A DNA stretch of 19,773 bases from an uncultured Ureaplasma sp. (GTDB taxonomy: Bacteria; Bacillota_I; Bacilli_A; Mycoplasmatales; Mycoplasmoidaceae), in the NCBI GenBank assembly GCA_910589685.1, contig CAJUTA010000039.1:1-19773 (forward strand). The letters run 5' to 3'. This document shows positions 9,935 through 19,595 of the stretch, in pieces; position 1 is the first letter of the stretch, and every line of letters starts with the position of its first letter. The notes beneath the pieces were generated by a model. It saw nothing but the letters and a program-made list of their open reading frames with translations. It had not been told where the DNA came from and ran no database searches. A program made the position numbers and the translations under genes.

Positions 9935-10223
9935 GTTAGATATGATGATCAAATTATTTAAATAAAATATTTTATTTTTTCAAATGATTTAACAAGAAAG
10001 TTAAACAAAATAGTAGTATATTTTCCACCACCAAAAGATAGTAAAATTTCTATTTTTTCTTTTTGTTATTTGAATCATTATTCTCTATGCAATTTTTGTA
10101 AAAAAATCAGTAATTACATTTTGACTATGAGTTACTTTATTTTCAAATTTAAATGTATTTTGAAACTAAAAGTAATGAGAGAACATTCTCTCTCTCTCTC
10201 TCAATCTAATTGAGAATTATCAT
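9935..10223 (-). pseudogene. Decayed 5' fragment of a second PP-loop gene
   Basis: This is a broken paralogue of the first 90 or so codons of the PP-loop gene at 8367. After an ATG at 10223 comes a (GA)8 tract. Then TFKFENKVTHSQNVITDFF aligns with SFKFNDKVSYTKRIIKDFF of the intact gene. After a frameshift, EILLSFGGGKYTTILFNFLV aligns with EFLICFSGGKDSTVLLDLVI. The PP-loop SGGKDS has become FGGGKYT, losing the catalytic Ser and Asp. Stops in every frame show it is dead, and homology fades below about 9940. The stretch from 9829 to 9934 is AT-rich with no gene. Its position upstream of the intact copy, in direct orientation, suggests a tandem duplication or an insertion into an older PP-loop gene. 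Confidence 0.8.
10187..10202 (-). repeat. (GA)8 tract in the decayed PP-loop copy, flanked by inverted repeats
   Basis: Eight GA units on the minus strand sit at the same place, relative to the PP-loop homology, as the (GA)10 switch. On one side is CTCAAT-CTA-ATTGAG (10200-10214). On the other, the complementary GAGAGAA and TTCTCTC pair around two bases near 10178-10193. The repeat predates the duplication or was copied with it. Confidence 0.8.
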
Positions 10224-10254
10224 ATTTTTTTCATTCATATTAAATTAATTTATT

Positions 10255-11508
10255 TTATTTATTATTTTTTGTTTTTTCATAATGATGCTTAAGAAAAACT
10301 TTAATGTCATTGTGATATTTTGAATCTATTTTCTCAAAAATTGATTTTTTATTATCTATATATTCTTTATCTATTCCTATTTTTATTAAAACATTCTCAT
10401 AAGATTTGTTATCTTTTAATTTATTTGATATATATAGTTTACCGTAATCATCAAAACTTATTAAATGTCTATCAAAAAGTTTATCAATAGATGCACTTAA
10501 TAAAAATCCATTCATAGGATCTACTTTTTCATTATCATTTGATTCTGATCATGGTTTTATATGACTAGCTATTAATAAATCTTTTATTTTTATTCCTGAT
10601 AATAAACATTCATTTGGATAAATTTTAAATAGTAAATCTCTAAAATCTCCTTGCACCATTCTAGCTTTTATCATGATTTCTTTTTCTAAATCACTTTTAA
10701 CATCTTTTAATTCAATTTGCATATTTCTCAATGCTAATCTAGTATTTTCAATATTTTTCAATTTGTTGTTTTTAATTGCAAAATCAAATTCATTTTTAAA
10801 AATCAAATTGCATTCATCACAATTTAAATAATATTTAATATTGTATTTACATAATTTTTCAATAGTGTATCATTTATTACCAAAATTAAATGAAATATAT
10901 TGTATTGGCTTATTAAAAATTCTTTTTAAATTTTTAATGCTTTTGTATTTATTACCATAAATTAAACTCAATTTTTCTTTTATATTATTAATTAATTTAT
11001 TTTTATTGTTTTTTTCAAATTCTCTTTTATTTTCTGATTCTAAAATTAACTTAATAAAGTAATCATATAAATCAAAAATTTTTAAAATTTTTTCAAAATA
11101 ATAAGTAAGAAAATTTAATGATAGATCATTTATATTACTAGAAATTATTTCATCTAAAATTTCATAATTAATTATTTCAATATAATTATTATTTATTTTT
11201 AAAATATTACATATTTCTAATATTGAAATTGATTCTTCTAATACTCTTTTTTGATCAATTATTCTTTTCTTATTGTCATTTGTTTTTTTATTTTTAAAAA
11301 TATTAAATAAAAAATCATTATTTTCTATTGAATTTATAAAAAAATCAATTAATTCTTTTCTTTCAATTTTTTTATTATTAAATAATTTCAAAATAAAACA
11401 TGATAAATAAAGATTAACATGTGTCATTTTTTGATCCAAGTACTTTGAAAAGAGTTTATTTGGATCAAATTTTATTTTTTCAATTATATCTTTATAATTC
11501 ATAATCAT
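10255..11508 (-). CDS. HNH_2-family restriction endonuclease
   Basis: The product is 417 residues. The N-terminal half (1-210) is Lys/Asn-rich, probably helical, and not recognised; a cysteine cluster CDEC lies at 230-233. The C-terminal part has the HNH_2 signature: CLLSG (301), ASHIKPW with His316, NGFLLS with Asn333-Gly334, and DKLFDRHLISFDDYG (342 onward). HNH_2 nucleases cleave DNA with a single metal ion and are common restriction enzymes. The start overlaps the end of the fused methyltransferase gene by 17 bases, so this is almost certainly its cognate nuclease. ATG 11508 or ATG 11502 could be the start; GGA a few bases upstream favours 11508 slightly. Two TGA codons (Trp213, Trp320) are read through. 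The assignment as endonuclease is firm; the recognition site cannot be read from the sequence. Confidence 0.85.
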
Positions 11509-13915
11509 TTATTCCAAAGTAAAACACTGAATTTTTATCCAAATTTAATGTGTTTTTCAAATTATTATTTGCAATTCTATACATTTCTTTGAAATCATTA
11601 GTAGAAAAGAAAATTAAATCTTTTTCTTTTATTTTTATTTCATCATTAACTTTAAAAATTGCTAATGAACCATTTGTTAAAGTATTTAAAGGTTTCTTTA
11701 TTACTCTTATATTATTTGTAAAATTTGGGCAAATAAAAACATTAGGATCATTTAGATATTTTAATGATGAAAATTTCTCAGTTTCTAAAAATTTGAGTGA
11801 TAAATATTTATCATAATTATTAATTGAAATTATTTTTCGATCATTAGATAAATTACGAGAACGTAATACTTGAATTGAATTTTCTTTTTCTTTTGTTAAA
11901 TATTTATTAGTTATTTGTCTATCACGATATACAATGAAAATATTGAATTTCATTTTTTTAGAAATATTATCAAATTTTTCATTTCTATATATTATTCAAT
12001 TTGGATAAAAATTATCAAATATATATTTTTTTTCTTGAATAATAATTTGGCCATTTTTAATATTAATTATTTCAATTTCATTGTTTTTTACTTCAACGTT
12101 TTCAACAAATATAGAAATCGTTTCCATAACAACATCTTTAAATCCAAGATTTTCAAAATCAAATATTTGCTTAATTTTTAAATTAGATAATATATTTCTT
12201 ATTTCATTATATTGTGGTGCATTTAAAAAGTTTTTTGGCAAAACTAAAGAAAAATTATCTGAAATTTTTTTACATTTTAATAAAAAATAAGTAATTATAT
12301 TTTTATCATTATATTTTCCAAAGATATTTGAAATTTCTCTTATATAGTTTGATCCAACTATTTTTTTAAATGGAGGATTTCCAATAACTAAATCATATTT
12401 TTTGTCTATTTTTTTTAACAAGAAATCATCATTGTAATATTTAATATTAAAATTACTTGGTATTTTCCCCTTTAATATTGATTTCAAGTTATCTAATGTT
12501 TTAGAATCTATATCTATAACATCAAGATTTACTTTTTTAATTTTTTCATATTTTTTAAATAATAAAAATAAGAATGATCCTAATCCAACAGATGGTTCTA
12601 AAATATTGATTTCATCTTTATTAGAAAAATCCGGTATTTTCTTGATAATTTCATTTATTATAAATTTATTTGTATAGAAAGCTTCATTTTTTAATTTATT
12701 GGGATTATTCAATTCCAATTGTTCTATTAATTTAATTTCATCAATATTATCAATAAAATTTTTAATATTTTTTGCAATTTTTTTAAATATTAGTGTAGGA
12801 ACAGCTTCGCCAATAACTTGTCTAATATTTATTTCATGCATTTTTAAGAAATTACTCTTTTTAATTAATGGTAACTTATTAAGATCATCTAATGATTCTT
12901 TAAATCATTTAAATGTACTAGGTATTGTCATAAAAATCATTAATTCTCTGATACTAAAAACTCTATCATCTTCTGGATGAATAGTATTTTGACTTGCTAA
13001 TTGATCATTTCTAGTATGAATGCAAGGTGCTACAATATCTCATTCTTGTCTTTTATATTTACCACCCATTTTATTTTTATTTAAAATAATTTCACCATTT
13101 ACTACTTTATGAGGAATATTATTTTTATCAATATTTTCATAAGCGCTCATTCCTGGAGATAAATTTGTTATTCAATTTCGCATTTTTTCATCATATTTTC
13201 TAAAAAAATGCAAAATATCATCATTACAAATTTCTCCCATATTTTTTAAACGTGGCAAATCAAAAATTGTATCTCTTAATGTTTTTTGTTTTGATTCATA
13301 ATTAGGAAATAATTCAATTGGTGTTACGAAATTAGATAAATTATTTTTAACACCAATCACTAAACAACGTTTTCTACTAGAAGGAACACCGTAATCTTTA
13401 AAATTTATAACATCATGATAAATTGAATAATTTGATGATAATTTTTTATAAATATATTCTCCAATTTTGTATTTTTTATTTTCAGAAATGCAATCAGTTT
13501 TCATGAATGCTGGAACATTTTCTAAAACAAAAAAATTTGGTTTCAAATCATTTATAAGTTTAATTGATTCAACTACTAATGAATTTCTAATAATATCTTT
13601 ATTATTTTTTTTAGAATTAGCTGTACTCATTCCTTGACATGGCGGAGTAGCTATTAGTACATCTAGTTCATTTATATTTTCATTTTTATATCAAAAATTT
13701 ATTTCATTTTTTATTTTAGATTTTGTAGATTCCAATGTTATATCATCATTAATATATCCAGATTCATATTTACATTTATTATTTATTTTTTGTATTTCTA
13801 ATCTTCTTTTTATTATTTCTACAGTTGCAATACAATCAAATTTTTCTTCTTTAAAACCATAGCACCCTATTCCAGCACTACTAAATAGACTTATATAAGT
13901 TATTTTTTTTTTCAT
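11492..13915 (-). CDS. Fused cytosine-C5 / adenine-N6 DNA methyltransferase
   Basis: This is one open frame of 807 codons with two methyltransferases. Residues 1-390 are a C5-cytosine enzyme: motif I SLFSSAGIG (9-17), the PCQ motif TPPCQG with catalytic Cys93, ENV motif VLENVP (Glu132), a variable target region, and the terminal motif IRQVIGEAVP (364-373). Residues 405-807 are a gamma-type adenine-N6 enzyme: FYTNKFI (413-419), motif I EPSVGLGSF (440-448), catalytic NPPF (513-516), then a C-terminal recognition region. All internal stops are TGA (Trp). A protein methylating C and A suggests an asymmetric site with a different base marked on each strand, as in the type IIS Alw26I/Eco31I/Esp3I systems. 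AAGGAT precedes ATG 13915, 17 bases after the OLD gene, and the end overlaps the HNH gene. Confidence 0.9.
13903..13912 (-). repeat. A10 homopolymer directly after the methyltransferase start codon
   Basis: The coding strand reads ATG followed by ten A residues, giving Met-Lys-Lys-Lys-Ile. With ten A the frame is open. A one-base slip would close it within the first codons. Poly-A tracts are known switches in mycoplasmas, but A runs of this length also occur by chance in such AT-rich genes; the OLD gene has one at 15320-15329. Confidence 0.6.
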
Positions 13916-13932
13916 ATTGCATCCTTAATAAT

Positions 13933-15744
13933 TTATTGTTTGTTTTCTATAGAATTATTTATTCAATTATTTATATTTTCAATAAATTGTTCTAATTTAT
14001 TGAAATCAATATTATTATTATTATTTCTTTTTTCAAAATTATCATTAATTAATTTTAAGAAATAACTAGATTTTTCATTTTTCTTTTTATTTTCATATTC
14101 AATTTTACTTTCTTCATTTTTTATACAATTTAAGCAATAATCTTCTAAGTTTTTTATTTCAATATTATTTTCATAAAATTCATTTATTTTTCTGTAACAG
14201 CAAATTTCTATATTATCATTTTTAATTTTTTCAATTATTTCATCTCCGCCTTTATCTTTGTCAACTATAAGTAAAAAGTTTGATAAGTTTTTATCATCTC
14301 ATGAAAATAATTCTTTATATAAATTAATCATAACTAAAGAATTTCCACCATTAATTGGCAAAAATAAAATATCTTTTTTGTACATTAATGATAATTTATT
14401 AAAAATTTTTTGATCAGTATATCCTTCTACAAATACTATATTTTTAAAAAATGCATTGTTTCAAATAATATTTTTTCCAAAAATAAATTTGAATAATTCA
14501 TTGTATGAATTAAATTTATTTAGAAATTCTTGATTTATATTATGAATTTTTGATTTTCTAATATTTTGATTTTCTATTTTTGATTCAATATAAAAATTAT
14601 CTAAATAATTTAAATTTAAATTAAAAAATTCGGGAGAATGTGTGAATATAAATAAATTATACTTTTTTGATAAATTTAATAATTCTTTAAATAAATAGTC
14701 TATTGCACCTAAATGTAAGTGAGTTTCAGGTTCATCAATAAAAACATATAAATTATCAAATTCAACAAAACAAAATCTTAATATTATTGATAAAAATTGA
14801 TTTATTCCATCAGATTCTTTTTTCAATACATTTTGATCATAAACATTTTTATTGTTAGATTTTACGCTTAAATTTATTTGTTTATTTTCTGAATTTATTC
14901 TAATTATTATTTTCTTTTCTTTAGAAAATTCTGGTCATATTTTTTCAATTTTTTCATTTAAAAAATCTGTAATTTGATTGCTAATGTTTTCACATTCATT
15001 GTAATCTAATTTCCCGATATTAGTTTTAGAAAAAATTGTATTATTTTCTTTGTCATGAGCATTAAATATATTAAATAAAAATGAATATTCTTTATACAAA
15101 TCTTCAATATTATTTATTTTTATTGATTCTATGAATTCAAATTTTTTTGGTTTTCAAATTATAAACTTATTAAATATTTTTTTTATCAAATCATTAAAAT
15201 TATAGTTTTGTATTTTAAATTCTTGTGAATCAATTGTTATAGTTAAATAACTTTCATATAATCCGCTATTATATTGATTTGTCAATTGTTTTTTTGAAAA
15301 TAAAATAGAAAAATGTATATTTTTTTTTTCATCAAGAGAATTACTAATATCATTATTTTTTTTAAATAAATCATTTATTGCGATTTCATAATTAACATCT
15401 TGATTATCAAATAATATTTTTGAAATTTTTATTTCATAATTTTTTTTATTATCAATTTCTATTTTTGGTAAACCGTTAATTTTTTCAATACTTTCAAAAA
15501 TTTCATTCAATATTTCAATATCTTTTTCTAAAGTAATTGAAATATTGATATTTTTTTCTTCTTTTTTCTTTTTTATATTTGCAAAATTATCATAATTTAC
15601 ATCATTTTTGAGAAAATTTATAATCTCAATTAAATTACTTTTTCCAGCTCCATTTAATCCAAAAAAACAATTCATATTTTTATTAAATTTAACTATTTGA
15701 TCATCATAAGATAAAAAATTTTTTAATGAAATTTCTTTAATCAT
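13933..15744 (-). CDS. OLD-family ATPase-TOPRIM nuclease
   Basis: The 603-residue protein begins with a RecF/SMC-like ATPase: ISLKNFLSYDD, Walker A GLNGAGKS (29-36), a helical insert, an ABC signature-like SDGINQ (311-316) and Walker B YVFIDEPETHLH (333-344). A TOPRIM domain follows: FVEGYTDQ with Glu440 and LLIVDKDKGG with Asp495 and Asp497. That is the architecture of OLD nucleases (phage P2 Old, GajA). No UvrD-like gajB is present, so it is a stand-alone OLD rather than Gabija. It is the first gene of the island, with GGAG just before ATG 15744, and lies 17 bases upstream of the methyltransferase gene. It probably adds an anti-phage nuclease to the restriction-modification operon; whether the products act together is unknown. 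Internal TGA codons are read as Trp. Confidence 0.87.
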
Positions 15745-15882
15745 TCAAAATCTCCAATATGAATCATTTAAACTAAAAATAATTATATCTAATTATTAAG
15801 TGTAATTTTATAACAACTAATTAGCATTAGTTATCAATATGTTCTTATATAATTAAATTATTTTTAAAGGTATAAATACTAT
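15745..15882. promoter_or_regulatory. Divergent promoter region between defence island and def
   Basis: This is the only gap between the minus-strand island and the plus-strand housekeeping genes. For the plus strand, TATAAT at 15848-15853 and AAAGG at 15866-15870 precede ATG 15883. For the minus strand, TATAAT (complement of 15782-15787) lies about 38 bases before ATG 15744. Convincing -35 boxes are not seen, as is usual in mycoplasmas. Confidence 0.5.
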
Positions 15883-16443
15883 ATGAAAAAACTTTCTCCA
15901 TCAATGTCTTGAATAGTTAGAGATGATGATCCAATCATTCGGACAAAAGCTCAAATTTGTAAATTTCCACTTAATGATGAAGATCAACAATTCCTAGACA
16001 AAATGATTGCATATGTTGATGCATCATATGATGATCTTGCTTATAAATATAATATTCGTCCAGGAGTGGCAATTGCTGCAAACCAAGTTGGATGACTTAA
16101 GCAAGTTATTTATTTGCATTTTGATGATGAATTTGGCAAAGAAGTTCATTGATGTTTAGCAAATCCAGAAATTACTAAAAAAAGTGATGAAATAACTTAT
16201 TTAAGTGGTGGTGAAGGTTGCTTATCTGTTCCAAATGACCATTCAGGTATCGTTCCTAGAATAAGTGAAATAGAAGTAAAAGCTTTTGATATGTTTAATA
16301 ACAAAGAAATAGTAATTAAGGCCAGTGGATATCGTGCAATAGTCCTTCAACATGAAATTGATCATTTAAATGGAATACTTTACTATGATCACATTAATAT
16401 AATTGATCCACACTTTACTAATAATGAATGAAAGAAATTATAA
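15883..16443 (+). CDS. def: Peptide deformylase
   Basis: The 186-residue enzyme removes the formyl group from the N-terminal methionine of new proteins. All three family motifs are present: GVAIAANQVG (the GxGLAAxQ box), EGCLSVP with the metal-binding cysteine, and QHEIDHLNG with the two metal-binding histidines and catalytic Glu. Length and motif order match mycoplasma-type deformylases, which are often a little longer than the Gram-negative form. AAAGG lies 12 bases before the ATG. The stop is two bases before the leuS start, so the two are co-transcribed. TGA encodes Trp at five places. There is nothing unusual in the gene. Confidence 0.95.
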
Positions 16444-16445
16444 AT

Positions 16446-18767
16446 ATGTATAACCATAATGAATTAGAAAAGAAATGACTTAAATATTGAGAAGAAAATC
16501 AAACTTATAAATTCAAAGATGAATTAGATAAGAAAAAATTTTATATTTTAGATATGTGTGTTTATCCTTCTGGAAAAGGTTTACATGTCGGCCATCCAAA
16601 AGGATTTACAGGTACAGATATTGTTAGTCGTTATAAAACTTTAAATGGCTTTAATGTATTGCACCCAATGGGATGAGATGCATTTGGATTACCTGCAGAA
16701 CAATATGCTTTGCAAACAGGTAACCATCCTGCAGAATTCACTCAAATTAATATTGAAAAATTCAAGCAACAATTGAAAAGAATTGGTCTAAATTATGACT
16801 ATAGTAAGGATATTGATACTACAGATCCAAATTTTTTTCAATGAACACAATGAATTTTTATTCAATTATATAAAAATGGTTTAGCAGAAATTCGTGATAT
16901 TGATGTTAATTGATGTGAAGGATTAGGAACTGCACTTGCAAATGAAGAAGTTTTAATTGATAAAGATGGTAATCGTGTAAGTGAACGAGGTAATTTTCCG
17001 GTTACAAGAAGAAAAATGCGTCAATGAGTTTTGAAAATTACTGCTTATGCTGACAAGCTTATTGAAGGATTAGATGAAATAGATTGACCAAAAAGTCTAA
17101 AGAGTTTACAAACTAATTGAATTGGAAAAATGGTTGGTTGAGAAATTAATTTTGATGTTGATAATAGTCAAGAAAAAATTAAAATTTTTACAACTAGACC
17201 AGACACAATTTTTGGAGTAAGTTTTATAGCGATTTCACCTAATCATCCATTGATAAATGTTCTTACAACAAAAGAAAATTTAGAACTAGTTCAACAATAT
17301 ATTGAAAAATGTCAAAATTTAAGTGATCGTGATTTAAAAATTAATAAAACAAAAAGTGGAATTTTTACAGGTAGCTATTGTATTAATCCAATCACTAATG
17401 AACAAATTCCAATTTATGTAAGTTCATTTGTTCTAAATGAAGTTGGAACTGGAGCTATTATGGGCGTTCCAGGTCATAATGAAAATGATTACGAATTTGC
17501 TCAATTTGCGAATTTACCAATTAAACAAGTGATTGAAGGGCAACCATTACCATTTGAAGGTGAAGGTAAACACATCAATAGTGATTTTTTAAATGGTTTA
17601 TCTAATAATGATGCAATTAAAAAAATTGTAGAAAAATTAGAAGAAAAAAATAACGCTAAAAAGAATGTTTCATACAAATTACGTGATTGAATTTTTAGTA
17701 GACAACGTTATTGAGGTGAACCATTCCCAGTTTTGTTTGATGAAAATTTTAATATTATTATTGAAAATAATTTGCCATTATTATTACCAGAATTAAAAGA
17801 ATTTAAACCATCTGGTGACGGTGAAAGTCCATTAAAAAATGCCAAAGAATGATTAAATGTAACAATTGATGGTAAAAAATATTTACGTGATACAAACACA
17901 ATGCCACAATGAGCTGGATCTTGTTGATACTACATCGGTTATATATTAAAAAATAATGATGACAATTCTTATGTTCCATTGAATAGTGAGGAAGCAAAGC
18001 AAAGATTAAAACGATGATTACCAGTTGATGTATATGTTGGGGGTCAAGAACATGCAGTTTTACACTTACTATATGCTCGATTCTGACATAGATTTTTATA
18101 TGATATTGGAGTAGTTCCAACAAAAGAACCATTCTTTAAAATGATTAATCAAGGAATCATTTTAGGTCCTAATGGCGAAAAAATGTCTAAGTCCAAAGGA
18201 AACATTATTAGTGTCGATGATGTAGTTGATGCTTACGGAGCAGATGCATTGCGTATGTATGAAATGTTTATGGGTCCATTCACATCCTCTATGCCATGAA
18301 ATGATAACGCATTAGATGGTGTACGTAAATGATTAGACCGTGTTTATCGTTTATACTTTAATTATCAAGAAAATAATTTTAAAGTTGAAAATTTAATTTC
18401 AGAATCATCAAATGAGTTAATTGTTTCATATAACAAAATGCTTAAAAAAGTTAGTGAACAAATTGAAAATTATCAATTTAATACAGCAATTTCAGAAATG
18501 ATGATTTTTATTAATTCTGTTTATAAATTAAAAGAATTCAATATTGAAATTATGAAAAATTTCACAATTGTTTTATGATGTTTTGCTCCATTCTTAGGAG
18601 AAGAATTAAATCAATTGTTACAACCAAATAGTGGTTCTGTTAACTTTATGACTTGACCAAAATATGATCCAAGTAAAGTTATTGAACAAATTGTAAAAAT
18701 TCCAGTTGTTATAAATAAAAAACCTCGTGATATTATTGAAGTTGAAAATGATACTAATGAAGAATAA
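16446..18767 (+). CDS. leuS: Leucyl-tRNA synthetase, C-terminal tail cut off by in-frame stops
   Basis: The enzyme charges tRNA-Leu. Class I signatures are clear: GLHVGHPKG (HIGH box) and KMSKSKGN (KMSKS box). The CP1 editing domain is present with TTRPDT (249-254). However, the conserved Asp of the GHD motif is Asn345 (VPGHNENDYEF), a residue needed for editing in other LeuRS. The reading frame stops at 18765-18767 after 773 residues. The same frame then reads TTA, TAG, and on to a TAA at 18873-18875 with a normal LeuRS end. The ancestral protein was about 809 residues, close to the usual 800 or so. The missing tail belongs to the C-terminal domain that contacts the tRNA elbow. Being essential, the gene is presumably still active; a sequencing error is possible. 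Confidence 0.92.
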
Positions 18768-18875
18768 TTATAGAAAAAAGCATTACAATCAGAAAAAGTT
18801 CAAAAATTTATTAGTAATAGCCCTATTAAAAGCAAAGTTGTTGTTAAAAATAAAATCGTTAGTTTAGAAATTTAA
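18768..18875 (+). other. Detached leuS C-terminal coding remnant
   Basis: In the leuS frame, after TAA, one Leu codon and TAG, the sequence reads KKALQSEKVQKFI and then SKVVVKNKIVSLEI, ending at a TAA. This is the conserved last 35 or so residues of LeuRS (…ALxxxKVxxxI…KxIxVxxKIVNxV). The conserved text with only two nonsense codons and no frameshift points to very recent loss, readthrough, or sequencing error. There is no start codon of its own. Confidence 0.8.
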
Positions 18876-18988
18876 TATTTTTTAGTAAAATTATTTTTGC
18901 TATTATTCAATAGCATTAAATACGCATTTTCAATGGTTATAAGTTTTTTTAAAACACCATTAAAAGCGAAATATGGAGGTATATACCT
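18876..18988 (+). ncRNA. Candidate L21 leader RNA upstream of rplU
   Basis: Three self-complementary elements occupy this gap. TGCTATT (18898-18904) pairs with AATAGCA (18909-18915). AATGGT (18932-18937) and GTTTT (18943-18947) pair with AAAAC and ACCATT (18951-18961) as a bulged hairpin. AGGTATATACCT (18977-18988) is a perfect palindrome covering the ribosome-binding site right before the start codon. Leaders upstream of rplU in Firmicutes control the operon in response to ribosomal protein, and a palindrome at this place fits that pattern. The match to the known L21 leader family is not tested. Confidence 0.45.
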
Positions 18989-19288
18989 ATGTTTGCTGTT
19001 TTGCAAACTGGTGGAAAACAATATAAAGTTAGTGTTGGTGATGCGATTTATGTTGAAAAATTACCTGTTGACATCGGAAAAGATATTAAATTTGAAGAAA
19101 TTTTAATGACATCTAACAAAATTGGAAATCCATTTGTAGCTAATGCATCAGTTATTGCTACTGTTGAAAAACATGGAAAACAAAAGAAAATTAGAGTTAT
19201 TAAATTCAAATCTAAAAAACACCATTATAAACGTGCTGGACACCGTCAAATGTATACTAAGTTAAGTATTAAAGAAATTAAAGAATAA
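18989..19288 (+). CDS. rplU: 50S ribosomal protein L21
   Basis: The 99-residue protein begins MFAVLQTGGKQYKVSVGD and ends with KSKKHHYKRAGHRQMYTKLSI, both hallmark L21 stretches; it binds 23S rRNA in the large subunit. The ATG follows GGAGG (18975-18979) inside a palindrome that may control translation. It leads the conserved rplU-prp-rpmA operon, with two bases to the prp start. Confidence 0.97.
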   Translation: MFAVLQTGGKQYKVSVGDAIYVEKLPVDIGKDIKFEEILMTSNKIGNPFVANASVIATVEKHGKQKKIRVIKFKSKKHHYKRAGHRQMYTKLSIKEIKE

Positions 19289-19290
19289 TT

Positions 19291-19587
19291 GTGATTAAAA
19301 TTGATTTTTATAAAAATGGTTTTACTTGTCAAGGGCATGCAAATAGTGCAAAATATAATCATGATTTAGTTTGTGCTGGAGTAAGTGCTATTATCTTTGG
19401 AGCCTTAAATTGATTCCAGGATGAACAATGTGAAATCGAAGTTAAAGAAAACTTTATAAAAGTCAAAGAAAACAAGAACAAAATAGATTCTTTGTTAAAT
19501 TTATTAAAAATTCAACTTAATGCTTTAATGCATGATGAATACTTGCAATACATTAGTTTGAATGAACATAATTATTTATTAAATTAG
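19291..19587 (+). CDS. prp: Prp, cysteine protease that trims ribosomal protein L27
   Basis: This 98-residue protein lies between rplU and rpmA. It carries GHA (catalytic His, residue 16) and DLVCAGVSAI (catalytic Cys, residue 28), the active-site pattern of the Prp (YsxB) family. Prp removes the N-terminal extension of L27, which is essential in Firmicutes that have it. The start is GTG at 19291, two bases after the rplU stop and without a strong ribosome site, so translation is probably coupled. Its substrate, with the expected cleavage site, is the next gene. Confidence 0.93.
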
Positions 19588-19595
19588 GAAATATT

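Noticed and set aside
8338..10202. CRISPR-like or invertible repeat pair
   Set aside because: The GA tracts are two simple repeats in the same orientation. There is no spacer array, no recombinase gene nearby, and direct orientation does not permit inversion.
11915..12290. Plus-strand open frames opposite the methyltransferase
   Set aside because: They lie antisense to the adenine-methyltransferase domain and consist of Phe/Ile-rich text without motifs.
13933..15744. Gabija system
   Set aside because: The OLD-type ATPase-TOPRIM gene matches GajA architecture, but no UvrD-like GajB helicase gene is adjacent.
17803..18132. Minus-strand open frame opposite leuS
   Set aside because: It is the complement of conserved LeuRS sequence, including the region before the KMSKS box, and arises by chance.
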